Source: Portulaca oleracea (taxonomy: Eukaryota > Streptophyta > Magnoliopsida > Caryophyllales > Portulacaceae). From it: DNA of 64,000 nucleotides. Shown here one piece after another: positions 43,195 to 53,981 of the stretch. Location of the stretch: positions 50,177,195 to 50,241,194 of the forward strand of contig CM055872.1 in assembly GCA_029582165.1 (NCBI GenBank), given 5' to 3'. Position 1 is the first letter of the stretch. Every line of letters starts with the position of its first letter. The notes below the pieces were generated by a model. The model saw nothing but the letters and a program-made list of their open reading frames with translations, searched no databases and had not been told where the DNA came from. Both the position numbers and the translations under genes were made by a program.

Positions 43195-44221
43195 TGGATC
43201 AAGGGATGATCACATTACACATGAATCTAGGATCTTTAAAAGCCAAGATAAGAGTCTTCTTCTTTAGTTCTCAAAGTTCAACTAAATTCAATGAAAAAGA
43301 TGATGATAAACGAAAAAGATGATTCAAATTGTTTACCAAGATTGAAGAACGTTTGATGTTTGATGATCGTTTGAACGAATGGCGATTGAATGGATGAACG
43401 AATGATGAATGTTTGGCGATGGAATGATGAATGTTTGGCGATGGAATGATGAACGAATGTACCTTTGAACAATTGAACGTCGATTGATACTTGAAAGATC
43501 AAACAAAGATGATTGAATGATATGAATGACGTTCGAATGGATGAATGAACGAATGGAATGAATGAATGAATGAATGAATGATATATTTGGCTTTTGAAGA
43601 ATCTTGGAGGATACAGGAACATCACCTTCAAGAATGCTTCAATCTCTTCTTATCACCACCTAGGACGCCACCCTAGTCTAGAAGAAGATGATATGATCGA
43701 ATCTCCCTCAAGAGAAACGAAAAGACTAGCAAAAGCTAGAAAGAAACAACACCAAGTTGTATTTGATTTGTATTTGTAATATGAATTGAATGAGATTACA
43801 AGAGGCCTAAGGGGGTATTTATAGTAATCCTAGCCCTCCCTAGACGTGTACAAATCAAGAACTAGGCCCCTTGAGGCTTACATCATCCTACACATTTATT
43901 ACATCATAAAAACTCTAAAATACAACTCTAGAAAGAATAGACTATAACTCCTTCAATACTTGTCCAAACTTCAAGATTCAAAGACCATTGGTAAGCTCAT
44001 TCAAAGCTCTTCAATCTGTCTTTGGATGACTTCCTCATTAGACGCATGTATCTAGAGTTATAGAGCAAATTACCAAGCTGCCCTTGTTGAAGCTATTCAT
44101 ACGTGAAAGATACTTGAGTGAATGATGCTCTTTTGCCATGTAACCGAGTATTAGGCTCCATGATACATATTTGATGTCTCCCTTGATGTCCTTGATGTAT
44201 ATGGCCATCAAATATACATCA
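43195..44221 (-). repeat. LTR (3' LTR of the second gypsy element)
   Basis: About 1027 bp. Minus-strand TATA box TATAAATAC (43815-43823). Contains a GAATGAATGAATGAATGAAT microsatellite near 43550 and a 22-bp word (GGAATGATGAATGTTTGGCGAT) twice in tandem. Both are shorter in the partner LTR, explaining most of the length difference. Confidence 0.93.
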
Positions 44222-44240
44222 TACTCCCCCGGTTGAAAAA
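44222..44240 (-). other. Polypurine tract of the second gypsy element
   Basis: Minus strand CAACCGGGGGAGTA immediately before the LTR start TGATGTATA. Confidence 0.85.
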
Positions 44241-44384
44241 GTTTGTCCTCAAACTTAGGCAAAACTTCTTCTAAACTGTTACATAGCACTTCTTCTTCTA
44301 AGCTCATCCTTCTTCTTATAAGAGATCTTTCCAAAAGTATTGTACTCGTCAACTTGCTACTTCCTCTTGCGTTCCTTGAAGAGA

Positions 44385-45440
44385 TTACAAACTCTCTTTT
44401 TTAAATGCTTTGAAATCATCATAGATCCCTTTGATGAACTTCCACTTTCTTCCAAGTTTTCTCATGAATAACCCAATGACATCATGGTGCTTCAAATCTC
44501 GTTTTTTCATGGAGAATGTAGAAATCTCATATAACTTCTCAATTTCAAAGTATAGATTCACAAGCTTGTAACTCATGATGAAGACAATATCAATATGATG
44601 TTCCATCTTTGAAGAATGACCTTCAACGATCATAATATCATCTTCATACAACTCCTTGATATATTCAAGCCCAAGTACTCTTGAATCAAACATATATCTT
44701 CTCGTTAGAAAACTTCCTTTAGTCAAAGGACTTGCTTCCTCCAAGTGACTTGGTTTTGATGAATGAATCAAGTACTTCATCTCAAAGCATAATGATGGCT
44801 TGATCTCCTTATCATATGAAACATACTCCAATACTTTGTAAGAATAACGAAGCTTAAGAATGAATCCTCCAAGATAATATTCCTTTTGCTCAAATACCCT
44901 CATGATAGCAATAAGTATGAATGCTAAGCCATAAGCATGTAGCTTCTTCTTTTCTCCACTTAGTATTTCACCAAAATAATCCATGGGACAACTTTCTTGA
45001 GATAGGATTTCTCCTTTCTCAACTCCATTTGTAATGAACAAATATGATGCAAGAATAGGGAATAAAAGAATATGATGATCTTTAGCATCCTTTAAGAGAC
45101 ATAGTACCTCAAGTATGGACGCAAGTATGGACCCTTCTTGAATAGTTCCTTTCTTCCTTTTGTCCAATTGAATTACTCCATTTGACGAGATATGTTGAGA
45201 TAGCACTTTCTTGGACGAGAGGTAAGGACATTTCTCCAAGTACTTCTCCAATTCTCCATGTGGCTTCTCATGCTTCGATAAGGCTAACTCCAAAGGATTT
45301 ACATACTCCTTTCTACTTCTACTACATAAAAAAACGTTATCAAAGTATACAAATACATTCTCTTTACATTGCAATGGTACATACTCTTTCAAAATATGTT
45401 GTATACTATGAAAATCAAGGACGTTGATGTAGTTATCCAT
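44385..45440 (-). CDS. Pol-derived ORF with degenerate RT and RNase H traces, function unknown
   Basis: 351 codons, open throughout. Residues 30-50 (VFVYFDNVFLCSRSRKEYVN) align with the RT signature VYFDDILIYSKS, but the second catalytic Asp is Asn. KCPYLSSKKVLSQHISSNGV matches the following RT segment. YFGEILSGEKKKLHAYGLAF and FLTRRYMFDSRVLGLEYIKE resemble the RNase H/post-RNase H segments ('VADALSRRYxLLSTLDTKLLGFExIKELY'). Catalytic residues are lost, and the protein is much shorter than RT plus RNase H. The last 70 residues (HHIDIVFIMSYKLVNLYFEI...) are not recognised. It lies in the same frame as the ORF upstream, separated only by a stop at 45444-45446. It is real as an open frame; any function is unproven. 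Confidence 0.6.
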   Translation of the reverse strand: MDNYINVLDFHSIQHILKEYVPLQCKENVFVYFDNVFLCSRSRKEYVNPLELALSKHEKPHGELEKYLEKCPYLSSKKVLSQHISSNGVIQLDKRKKGTIQEGSILASILEVLCLLKDAKDHHILLFPILASYLFITNGVEKGEILSQESCPMDYFGEILSGEKKKLHAYGLAFILIAIMRVFEQKEYYLGGFILKLRYSYKVLEYVSYDKEIKPSLCFEMKYLIHSSKPSHLEEASPLTKGSFLTRRYMFDSRVLGLEYIKELYEDDIMIVEGHSSKMEHHIDIVFIMSYKLVNLYFEIEKLYEISTFSMKKRDLKHHDVIGLFMRKLGRKWKFIKGIYDDFKAFKKESL

Positions 45441-45443
45441 GAA

Positions 45444-46367
45444 TTACACTTGATCCTTTGCATAGGCCATTCGGTGATGAATCAAGGGATTCGGTGGCAG
45501 CCTTTGATGATACTTTTGTATGATGATACTCATAGGAGAGAAACGTTTCCAAAGAGATAAGAGAGAGTGGTCACTTGTCGATGGTGCTTGTCTTTCATCC
45601 AAATATTCACAAATGAGAACAAGTGACGGTAAAGGACATTGATCCTTTATGGGCTCACGGTTTCCAACCTCCATTGGTGTAAGAATGAGACTCCTTGGTT
45701 CTTCAAATTCATGATACTTATTCTCCATAAGTGCCATAAGAGTGCTTTGATCCTCCTTGAGCCGTGAGACACAAGATGGTAATAAGGACGTCTCTTGGAG
45801 CTTGATACTCCTATCATACAACTTTGATTCTTCCAACAAAGTATAACAAGAATCCATAGAGGTAATATTACAATATAATGAATTTTTGTAAATCTTGTAA
45901 AGACTTACTAAACTTCTTGGATCCTCATGAATGTCTTTGTCATGGCTTAGCCATTGTGTAGGGGCGTCAATGTAACCATAGGAGGCACAACATTCTCCTT
46001 CTTTGATCAATGAACATACTTCTCCTTTGTTGGTACAATGAGAGATCTTGCACTCTCTTTGTTGATGTTCATTCGCCACACATACTTCTTTCAAGGCTCT
46101 CCTTGCCACAAGCCACTCTTCTACATACTCCTCTTCTTTTTCCTCCTCAAATAATTCATTATCATACGTTTGGTACCTAACCAAAGACACTTCTTTCTTG
46201 TTAGGACACTCCAAATCAATGTGACCTAAACTTTGGCAATGACAACATCTCCTTAGGGCTAAGGGTTTCGGTTCTTGGACGTGGGGTTTGGGGATGGATG
46301 GGGGTTTATTTTGTGGAGCTTTTGTGTTTGGGTGTTTTGTGGGAAATGGGGGGTTTTGTTGTGGCAT
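45444..46367 (-). CDS. Gag nucleocapsid plus eroded protease ORF
   Basis: 307 codons. Residues 41-54 form a perfect CCHC zinc knuckle (C-x2-C-x4-H-x4-C, CCHCQSLGHIDLECP), the RNA-binding motif of Gag. RRALKEVCVANEHQQRECKI and NKGEVCSLIKEGECCAS correspond to the segment preceding the gypsy protease ('QRENIFHTRC...GKVCSLIIDGGSC'), but the catalytic D-G-G reads E-G-E. The rest is Glu/Leu-rich and unassigned. It overlaps the upstream gag by about 110 nt in another frame, inside the proline-rich linker. A single TAA, then Phe-Met, joins it in frame to the next ORF. Confidence 0.7.
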   Translation of the reverse strand: MPQQNPPFPTKHPNTKAPQNKPPSIPKPHVQEPKPLALRRCCHCQSLGHIDLECPNKKEVSLVRYQTYDNELFEEEKEEEYVEEWLVARRALKEVCVANEHQQRECKISHCTNKGEVCSLIKEGECCASYGYIDAPTQWLSHDKDIHEDPRSLVSLYKIYKNSLYCNITSMDSCYTLLEESKLYDRSIKLQETSLLPSCVSRLKEDQSTLMALMENKYHEFEEPRSLILTPMEVGNREPIKDQCPLPSLVLICEYLDERQAPSTSDHSLLSLWKRFSPMSIIIQKYHQRLPPNPLIHHRMAYAKDQV

Positions 46368-46951
46368 GTATGGGTGTGTAGGGTAGGATGATTCTTGTGG
46401 AGTTTTTGTGTTTGGTTGTTTTGTGGGGAATGGGCGTCTTTGTTGAATATGGTTTGTTTTCCAAAGTTCTCTACTGCTTGTATTTCAACATCAAGAGCTA
46501 AAGAACTCAACTCTTCCAAGTTTGTGTAAGGTTGATTTACAACAACATGCCGAATGTAATCATTAAGACCAAGAAAGTAACATACCAAAACTCGTGGATC
46601 ATTCTCCTTAAGGGCATACTTCCATAGTTGCCACTTGAATTCTATTGTATATTCAACTACATCCTTGCTCCCTTGCTCCATTCTTTCAAGTTTGTCGATG
46701 TAGTCTCCTTTGTAATTGAATGGCAAGAACTCTTCTTGAAATTTATTTCCACTATTCTTGCTGGAACGTTTTCTCCATTCATAAGGTGCTTCATATTCAA
46801 CCTCATAAGGATGTACCACACGTGAATTTGCGGTTCTTGATCCCTTTTGAAGAATCCTAAATTCTTCCATTTGTTCGGTGAGATCATGGATTTGTTGCTC
46901 CAAACGTTGCAAATCACTTTGTGAACTCATGCTAGATCTTTTACAAGCCAT
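46259..46951 (-). CDS. Gag capsid ORF of the second gypsy element
   Basis: 230 codons from ATG 46951 (MACKRSSMSSQSDLQRLEQQ). An N-terminal coiled-coil-like segment is followed by a gag domain at about 80-165 (FLPFNYKGDYIDKLERMEQG, VVEYTIEFKWQLWKYALKEN, VLVCYFLGLNDYIRHVVVNQ, TNLEELSSLALDVEIQAVEN), as in Met-primed plant gypsy (chromovirus-type) elements. The C-terminus is a His/Pro/Thr-rich out-of-frame reading of the linker that should lead to the zinc knuckle in the next ORF, so a frameshift lies near 46370-46450. A short duplication (ACAAAACANCCNAACACAAA) there could have produced it. Confidence 0.8.
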   Translation of the reverse strand: MACKRSSMSSQSDLQRLEQQIHDLTEQMEEFRILQKGSRTANSRVVHPYEVEYEAPYEWRKRSSKNSGNKFQEEFLPFNYKGDYIDKLERMEQGSKDVVEYTIEFKWQLWKYALKENDPRVLVCYFLGLNDYIRHVVVNQPYTNLEELSSLALDVEIQAVENFGKQTIFNKDAHSPQNNQTQKLHKNHPTLHTHTCHNKTPHFPQNTQTQKLHKINPHPSPNPTSKNRNP

Positions 46952-47171
46952 AGAATATGAATCTTGATCAAAAGATCACAAGAAACTTGCAAATATGGTG
47001 TTAGCGTATAGGGACGAGAGGGGGTTTGTGTTTTGGGTTTGATTGTGTTTGGGTTTTGGGGTTCTTTGTGGAGTTTATGGTGGACGTGTAATGGAGGGAT
47101 GGTGGGGAACGTTTTTGTGATGGAAAGATGGGTAAAAGATGGTGCAAGAACTAAGAGAATCAATATCCTAA

Positions 47172-47183
47172 GCTCTGATACAA
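47172..47183 (-). other. Primer-binding site, Met-tRNA type, of the second gypsy element
   Basis: Minus strand TTGTATCAGAGC, one change from TGGTATCAGAGC, a few bases inside the 5' LTR. Confidence 0.85.
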
Positions 47184-47187
47184 ATTT

Positions 47188-48190
47188 TGATGTATAATGG
47201 ATCAAGGGATGATCACATTACACATGAATCTAGGATCTTTAAAAACCAAGATAAGAATCTTCTTCTCTAGTTCTCAAAGTTCAACCGAATTCAATGAAAA
47301 AGATGATGATAAACGAAAAAGATGATTGAAATCGTTTACCAAGATTGAAGAACATTTGATGTTTGATGATCGTTTGAACGAATGGCGATTGAATGGATGA
47401 CGAATGATGAATGTTTGGCGATGGAATGATGAACGAATGTAATTTTGAACAATAGAATGTCGATTGATACTTGAAAGATCAAACAAAGATGATTGAATGA
47501 TATGAATGACTTTGGAATGGATGAATGAACGAATGGAATGAATGAATGATATGTTTGGCTTTTGAAGAATCTTGGAGGATACAGGCACGCCACCTTCAAG
47601 AATTCTTCAATCTCTTCCTATCACCACCAAGACGCCACCCTAGGCTAGAAGAAGATGATATGATCGAATCTCCCTCAAGAGAAACGAAAAGACTAGCAAA
47701 AGCTAGAGAGAAACAACACCAAGTTGTATTTGGTTTGTATTTGTAATATGAATTGAATGAGATTACAAGAGGCCTAAGGGGGGTATTTATAGTAATCCTA
47801 GCCCTCCCTAGACGTGTACAAATCAAGAACTAGGCCCCTTGAGGCTTACATCATCCTACACATTTAATACATCATAAAAACTCTAAAATACAACTCTAGA
47901 AAGAAAAGACTATAACTCCTTCAATACTTGTCCAAACTTCAAGATTCAAAGACCATTGGAAAGCTCTTTCAAAGCTCTTCAATCTGTCTTTGGATAACTT
48001 CCTCATTAGATGCATGTATCTAGAGTTATAGAGCAAATTACCAAGCTGCCCTTGTTGAAGCTGTTCATACGTGAAAGATACTTGAGTGAATGATGCTCTT
48101 TTTCCATGTAACCGAGTATTAGGCTCCCATGATACATATTTAATATCTCCCTTGATGTCCTTGATGTATATGGCCATCAAATATACATCA
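47188..48190 (-). repeat. LTR (5' LTR of the second gypsy element)
   Basis: 1003 bp, starting TGATGTATAATGG and ending AAATATACATCA. Minus-strand TATA box at 47783-47791. Confidence 0.93.
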
Positions 48191-49771
48191 CATATATAGA
48201 TAGGTCATGCACTCCCAAGAAGTGGGTGAGTCTTTTGAGCGTCAGCATGAAGGTGTGGAGTCTGTTAGGGTCTCATACAGGTCTCTTAGGACTTTCATGC
48301 ATCGGGTAGTAAGTGTCAGAGTTAATCATCGAGTTTCTAACAAATTTGCATACAGGCAAGATAGGATATCAACTCTAGGCCCGCATCAGAGATCCGTGGA
48401 CCGGCCAACTGGCTCCTAATCCGAACTACGATCCGTTTGTCACTCAAGACCACATCATGGCTGAGGAACGATACCGGGAGTTGGGAACAAATGGAGAAAG
48501 AGTTTCTCAACAGATTCTACAACACTCAACAGGTCGTTAGCATGATAGAGTGGGCAAACACTAAACAGTGGGAGGGCGAACCAGTCCTCGAATACATCCA
48601 TTGGTGGAGGGCTCTTATTCTTGAATGTAAGGATCGCCTCACTGAAGCTTCAACTGTCGATATGTGTGCTCAAGGTATGCACTGGGATTTTCTCTACGTC
48701 CTCAAGATGGTTAAGCCCAAAACCTTTCTCGAGTTGGGAACTAAGGCTTATGATATGGAGATAACAATAGCAAGTCGACAGGAAACGTCTTCATCTGCAT
48801 TTTAATTAAGAAATGGTGCTAGTGGGTATACGAAGAATTGCAAGTCGTCGAAGTCTTCAACATAGCAGTCCATGGTATTTCAATGTATAAACCAGTACGA
48901 ATCTCTTCTAAACCTAAACTTAAAAGGGAGAAGGTCACTTCATTGAAAGATGCTGAAAGGAAGCGCCCTACACTGAAGGAGCTTCATGAAAAGTAATACC
49001 CATTTCCAGACTCAAATTTGTCAAGAATGCTCTATGACTTGTTAGAGAAAGGTGTTATTGAACTCCAACAACTAAACAGCCAGAAGAAGTGGGAAGAACT
49101 ACTAATCCAAGATATTGTCATTATCATAGAGTAGTCAATCACCCTCTAGAAAAGTATATCACACTCAAGGAGCGAATCATGAAGCTAGCTAAGGAAGGAT
49201 ATATAATATTGGACTTAGATGAAAATGTCGAAGCCAATTATATATGTTTCAGCACAGTCGGTTCCAGCCAAGAGAAATGAATTCTTGATGATTCTATTTG
49301 GGTTCCAAAAACCCTTTTCCCTTGTTGTACTAAGCCCAGCCCCTCAAGATGAGTCTCAGCCTGAGTGAGTATCAAAACCTTCCGGTGAAGATGGAAGATT
49401 GAACTTGGCAGCTCGAAGGAAGACTGGGGAGCAAAGTGAAGTCCGTAAACCACCACCCCGTCGAAGAAAGCAACAAAGGATAAAGAATAACCCACAACCT
49501 TCACGGAGAGGAAGAAACTCAAAGCCAACCAAGAACAGCAAGCTCTTTCGATTGAGTTACTTGAGCGAGGCCTTCGTGCTCCCATCACTCTGGACGGTTA
49601 CTTTCCGATGTACTTCTATAGAGAAGCTGACCAAGTTGCAGTTGTGAACATGGTTTCATACTTCGAGATCGAAGAAGAGGATAGTGAAGAAAGAGATGGT
49701 CATCTTAAGGCAATGCCCTCCATGTTCGATAGGTTGGAACCGGCAACTTCCTAGCAACAAGTATCTATCTT
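48191..49771 (+). pseudogene. Tat-like internal unit 1: gag remnants
   Basis: Matches 52401-53981 closely. The gag segment at 48437-48805 reads TGSWEQMEKEFLNRFYNTQQ, NTKQWEGEPVLEYIHWWRAL, KDRLTEASTVDMCAQGMHWD, TFLELGTKAYDMEITIASRQ, the Retrotrans_gag domain of Tat-like elements. At 49089-49280 follows TNPRYCHYHRVVNHPLEKYI and VEANYICF, a post-gag region common in this lineage. From about 49381 a basic segment (RRKQQRIKNNPQPSRRGRNS) and then DQVAVVNMVSYFEIEEED in another frame run directly to the LTR. Frameshifts separate all parts, and no protease or polymerase is present. Confidence 0.85.
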
Positions 49772-51198
49772 TGTAGACACCGGATTTTGTATCGGATATT
49801 TTAGATAAAATTGTAAATATGCAATAAATTAGCTTGCAAAAGTCAAAAGCCAAAAATACAAAAAACAACATTCCATGTCATCAATCCGTGTAAGCATTCA
49901 GACACATCCATGTATCCATGCCAAACCACCCATCCGTATGAGATAGCATTCAAACACATCCCCGAATCCATGCATCTATGCAATCCATGCAATCCTCTCA
50001 TCTCCTCTTATCCCATAATCAAATAACTTTAATGGGGGGATTATGATATTAAAGGACCATGATTGATGGATCATTTTTATTCCATTCATTTGCATCACCT
50101 CCCTTCCTCATCTATAAATACCCAACATCCCTCCACTCATTTCACCAACAATTATCATCACAACTCATCATCAACATTTATTCTCTTCCATCATCTACTC
50201 TCTCAAATTCTCTCATCTAAATTCTTAGCTTCCACCATCATCATTCTATTATTCATATCATCCATAAACTTCACCTTTCACCACTCTCAAACACCCCTCA
50301 TTTCATCAAAACTTCTAAACAGACATCATACTCAAGTGCTCGTTATAAGGGGATCGATCTTTCTTCCATCACATTAAGACTTAAAGTGAGGTTTGTTCTT
50401 TTTTTTTTTTGTGTTTTAATCATGTAATTTATTCTTGAAGAATCTTGTTTGTACATTATTTTGTAAAATATCACATTTTACCCTTGCATGTTTAGAATAT
50501 TACCTTGTGAAATTAAATTAAAGTTCTCTCTACTCATTTCATTTCAAGTTCGATTTTAGTAGAGTCTGTTGTTAAATAGGCAGATTCGAGAATTCTTTAA
50601 TTATAAAATTCGTAACCTTACACCCAGATTCGGAATTCGAGTTCACAGACCGGAGTCGTCTTTCTTTCTTTTTTTGGTTCGTCGATTTCCTTAAATCGGC
50701 TGGCGACTCTTCTTTTATAACCTGTTTTATTTTATAATATATCTTTTCGTTGCATAAAAATATTTAGAGATGAATTAATTATTTTACTCCAACTCTCGAC
50801 CATCCCAACAGAAAAATGAACTTAGAATCCATCATAGGCCTAGCGTCCTATGCTGGGTTTTATTCCTTTTTCTGTGGGCTGAATATACGTAGGCCCAACA
50901 GTAACTTCGCCATAGGCCTAGCAGCCTATGACGGGTCCTAGTGGCCCACGTGACTTTCTTTTGGCCCGGGTTTGTATGTGAATTGTTATTGGTTCATCAA
51001 TAAAATAATCTTGTGCAACTTCGAATATATTAATAATAAAAATAGGTTCGTATAAATGAATAAATGTCTCTCATCTCGAAAACGTTTTATAAAATAAAAA
51101 TTTCGTTATTTAAGGATTAAATAACCTTAGTCGGCTCCTGATCATAAGTAGCACGTTCGTAACTATTCCCGAGACGGGGATTTTTCGGGGTCTTATAG
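49772..51198 (+). repeat. Tat-like LTR1
   Basis: 1427 bp, starting TGTAGACACCGGATTTTG. TATA box at 50113-50119. Two hairpins, CATAGGC...CCTATG (50833-50852, imperfect) and CATAGGC-CTAGCA-GCCTATG (50911-50930), lie in the 3' half. It is directly followed by a primer site, so it acts as a 5' LTR for the unit to its right. It is preceded by coding sequence, not by a polypurine tract. Confidence 0.9.
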
Positions 51199-51200
51199 AT

Positions 51201-51219
51201 TGGCGACTCCACTGGGGGC
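51201..51219 (+). other. Primer-binding site after LTR1
   Basis: TGGCGACTCCACTGGGGGC. This is the primer-site sequence found after LTRs of Tat/Ogre-like elements (tRNA-Arg type as I recall; tRNA identity not verified). Confidence 0.75.
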
Positions 51220-52400
51220 TTAAACTTAAAAAGAGGGTAAAACTTGAAAGAATCGAGTTGAATTGAAATTCTTAAAGGGATAAAGTTGATTGATTTCACA
51301 ATTTTATTATTTTTTAGACATATTGCATACCAGGCTACTCTCCGCGTCTTTTGACACGGGAGCACAAAAGCGATGGTTTTGGTAACCTAGGATTTTAACC
51401 TAGAGCGGGCGGTCACTACTTGTGTGATGCACTGTACATCGCCAAGCATTTGGTCTCTCCTCTCACCCATGTTATACTCCAAGGCTTCCTTGAAGTCCAA
51501 CGAGCAACACCACACACTTTACCTATAAACCCTATATAGGTGAAGTGCACCGAGGCGGGAACATGTGGTACCTCATCTAATCCCAAACTTAGTAATCCAT
51601 GAATATAGAGCCTTGGTTTAGGATACCCCTCATGTTGTATGCTATGTGAATATATGTGTGTTTCCCTTTCCCTTTCTTTATTGCAAAAAGTCGACCTTAG
51701 TTTAGAGGCTTTGTTCTAGTCTATGTAGGGTGCACTGGGCTGAGAAGAGGCTTGTTTATCAATTAGGGCAATTAGCCTCAAGCATTATGGTCAACCCAAT
51801 GGTCGGGCCCATTTATGTACAAAAGTTGATTACTCGAATTCATAAAGCAAACCTGACTCGCCTTTGATGATCCTATACGATGCTCTCTTGATAAAGGTTC
51901 AATATCCGACTAAAAGTCCTAACAAAGTTAGTGGATAATGTCTTAGACTGCATAATAGTCACTAGGCTTGGGTAAATTACTTTATAGATTTAATTATTGA
52001 ATCCATCACATTTATGGCTAGCTCGTTGTTAGGCCCAACCATATTGGACTTACCAATTAAGCCTATAAACTAATTATCACCCGCTTATTGTTGGCTTTAT
52101 TCAGTCCTTCACAATATCCATTTTCCTTAAGTCAATAATAAATTTAAATAAATAAAAAGAGAGAAGTGTGTCAAAAAGCATAGGTTGTGTGTCCTGTCAA
52201 ACATTATTCTAGTCCGCATAACAACCAATACAGCTCGAGTTGTCTGAGTTTGTTGGGCCAAGTTACGGATTCTCCTTAAAATACTCAGCCTTTGGATAGG
52301 GCCCATCCGAATTGAGAAACACTGACTTGTGCTTTCCAACTTATGAAGAGCACGCTATATTTGACTTTATTTGCCCTTTATGTTGTTCTGTAGTTAGGTC
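51220..52400 (+). mobile_element. Tat-like leader region, unit 2
   Basis: Non-coding. Includes the phrase TTGCATACCAGGCTACTCTC and a region from 52140 that matches 30034-30248. It provides the uninterrupted versions of the insertion sites of both large elements (GCTATATTTGAC near 52355; TCCATATAGAG near 52401). Confidence 0.85.
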
Positions 52401-53981
52401 CATATAGAGATAGGTCATGCACTCCCAAGAAGTGGGTGAGTCTTTTGAGCGTCAGCATGAAGGTGTGGAGTCTGTTAGGGTCTCATATAGGTCTCTTAGG
52501 ACTTTCATGCATCGGGTAGTAAGTGTCAGAGTTAATCATCAAGTTTCCAACAAACTTGCATACAGGCAAGATAGGATATCAACTCTAGGCCCGCATCAGA
52601 GATCCGTGTACCGGCCGACTGGCTCCTAATCCGAACTATGATGCAGTTGTCACCCAAGACCGCATCATGGTTGAGGAACGATACCGGGAGTTGGGAACAA
52701 ATGGAGCAAGAGTTTCTCAACAGGTTCTACAACACTCAACAGGTCGTTATCATGATAAAGTGGGCAAACACTAAACAGTGGGAGGGCGAGCCAGTCCTCG
52801 AATACATCCATTGGTGGAGGGCTCTTACACTTGAATGTAAGGATCGCCTCACTGAAGCTTCAACCGTCGATGTGTGCGCTCAAGGTATGCACTGGGATTT
52901 TGTCTACGTCCTCAAGATGGTTAAGTCGAAAACCTTTCTGGAGTTAAGAACTAAGTCGTATGATATGGAGATAACCATAGCAAGTCGACAGGAAAAGTCT
53001 TCATCTGCATTTTAATTAAGAAATGATGCTAGTGGGTATACGAAGAATGGCAAGTCGTCGAAGTCTTCAACAGAGCAGTCCATGGTATTTCAATGTATAA
53101 ACCACTACGAATCTCTTCGAAACCTAAACTTAAAAGGGAGAAAGTCACTTCCTTGAAAGAAGTTGAAAGGAAGCGCCCTACACTGAAGGAGCTTCAAGAA
53201 ACGTAATCCCCATTTCCAGACTCAAATTTATCAGGAATGCTCTATGGCTTGTTAGAAAAAGGTGTTATTGAACTCCAACAACTAAACAGCCAGAAAAAGT
53301 GGGAAGAACTACTGATCCAAGATATTGTCATTATCATAGAGTAGTCAATCACCCTCTAGAAAAGTATATTACAATCAAGGAGCGAATCATGAAGCTAGCT
53401 AAGGAAGGATATATAATATTGGACTTAGATGAAAATGTCGAAGCCAATTATATATGTTTCAGCACAGCCGATTCCAGCCAAGAGAAATGAATTCTTGATG
53501 ATTCAATTTGGGTGCCAAAAACTCATTTCCCTTGTTGTACTAAGCCAAGCCCCTCAAGATGTGTCTCAGCCTGAGTGAGTGTCAAAACCTCCCAGTGAAG
53601 ATGGAGGAATGAACTTGGCAACTCGAAGGAAGACTAGAGGGCAAAGTGAAGTCCGTAAACCACCACCCCGTCGAAGAAAACAACAAAGGATAAAGAATAA
53701 CCCACAACCTTCACGGAGAGGAAGAAACTCAAAGCCAACCAAGAACAACAAGCTCTTTCGATTGAGTTACTTGAGCGAGTCCTTCGTGCGCCCATCACTT
53801 TGGACGGCTACTTTCCGATGGACGTATATAGGAAAGCTGACCAAGTTGCAGTTGTGAACATGGTTTCCTACTTCGAGATCGAAGAAGAGGATAGTGAAGA
53901 AAGAGATGGTCATCTTAAGGCAATGCCCTCCATGTACGATAGGTTGGAACCGGCAACTTCCTGGCAACAAGTATCTATCTT
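52401..53981 (+). pseudogene. Tat-like internal unit 2: gag remnants
   Basis: Sister copy of 48191-49771. Gag at 52638-53015 (TGSWEQMEQEFLNRFYNTQQ ... MEITIASRQEKSSSAF), the post-gag segment at 53299-53490 and the basic/acidic region from about 53611 into the LTR. The reading frame of the last part (VNMVSYFEIEEEDSEERDGH, LEPATSWQQVSILVDTGFCI) continues 14 codons into LTR2 before stopping. Same frameshifts as unit 1, so the two derive from one already defective copy. Confidence 0.85.

Larger units (their letters stand above)
43195..48190 (-). mobile_element. Non-autonomous Ty3/gypsy element with shrunken pol-like ORF
   Basis: 4996 bp, minus strand. LTRs at 43195-44221 and 47188-48190 with matching ends (TGATGTATA...TATACATCA; the left LTR's TG is mutated to TC). 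A Met-tRNA-type primer site lies next to the right LTR and a purine tract next to the left. Target duplication CATAT. The interior (about 3 kb) encodes a gag and then a long frame with a zinc knuckle and eroded protease, RT and RNase H traces, with no integrase. LTR sequences are close, so the insertion looks fairly recent although the proteins cannot be catalytic. Confidence 0.93.

Noticed and set aside
44385..46367. Novel host gene (two long ORFs)
   Set aside because: They lie between LTRs with primer site, purine tract and target duplication, and show CCHC, RT and RNase H traces, so they belong to the element.
48207..48419. 70-codon frame MHSQEVGESFERQHEG at the start of Tat-like units
   Set aside because: Also present in unit 2, but it is in a different frame from gag and resembles no gag N-terminus I know; treated as leader sequence.
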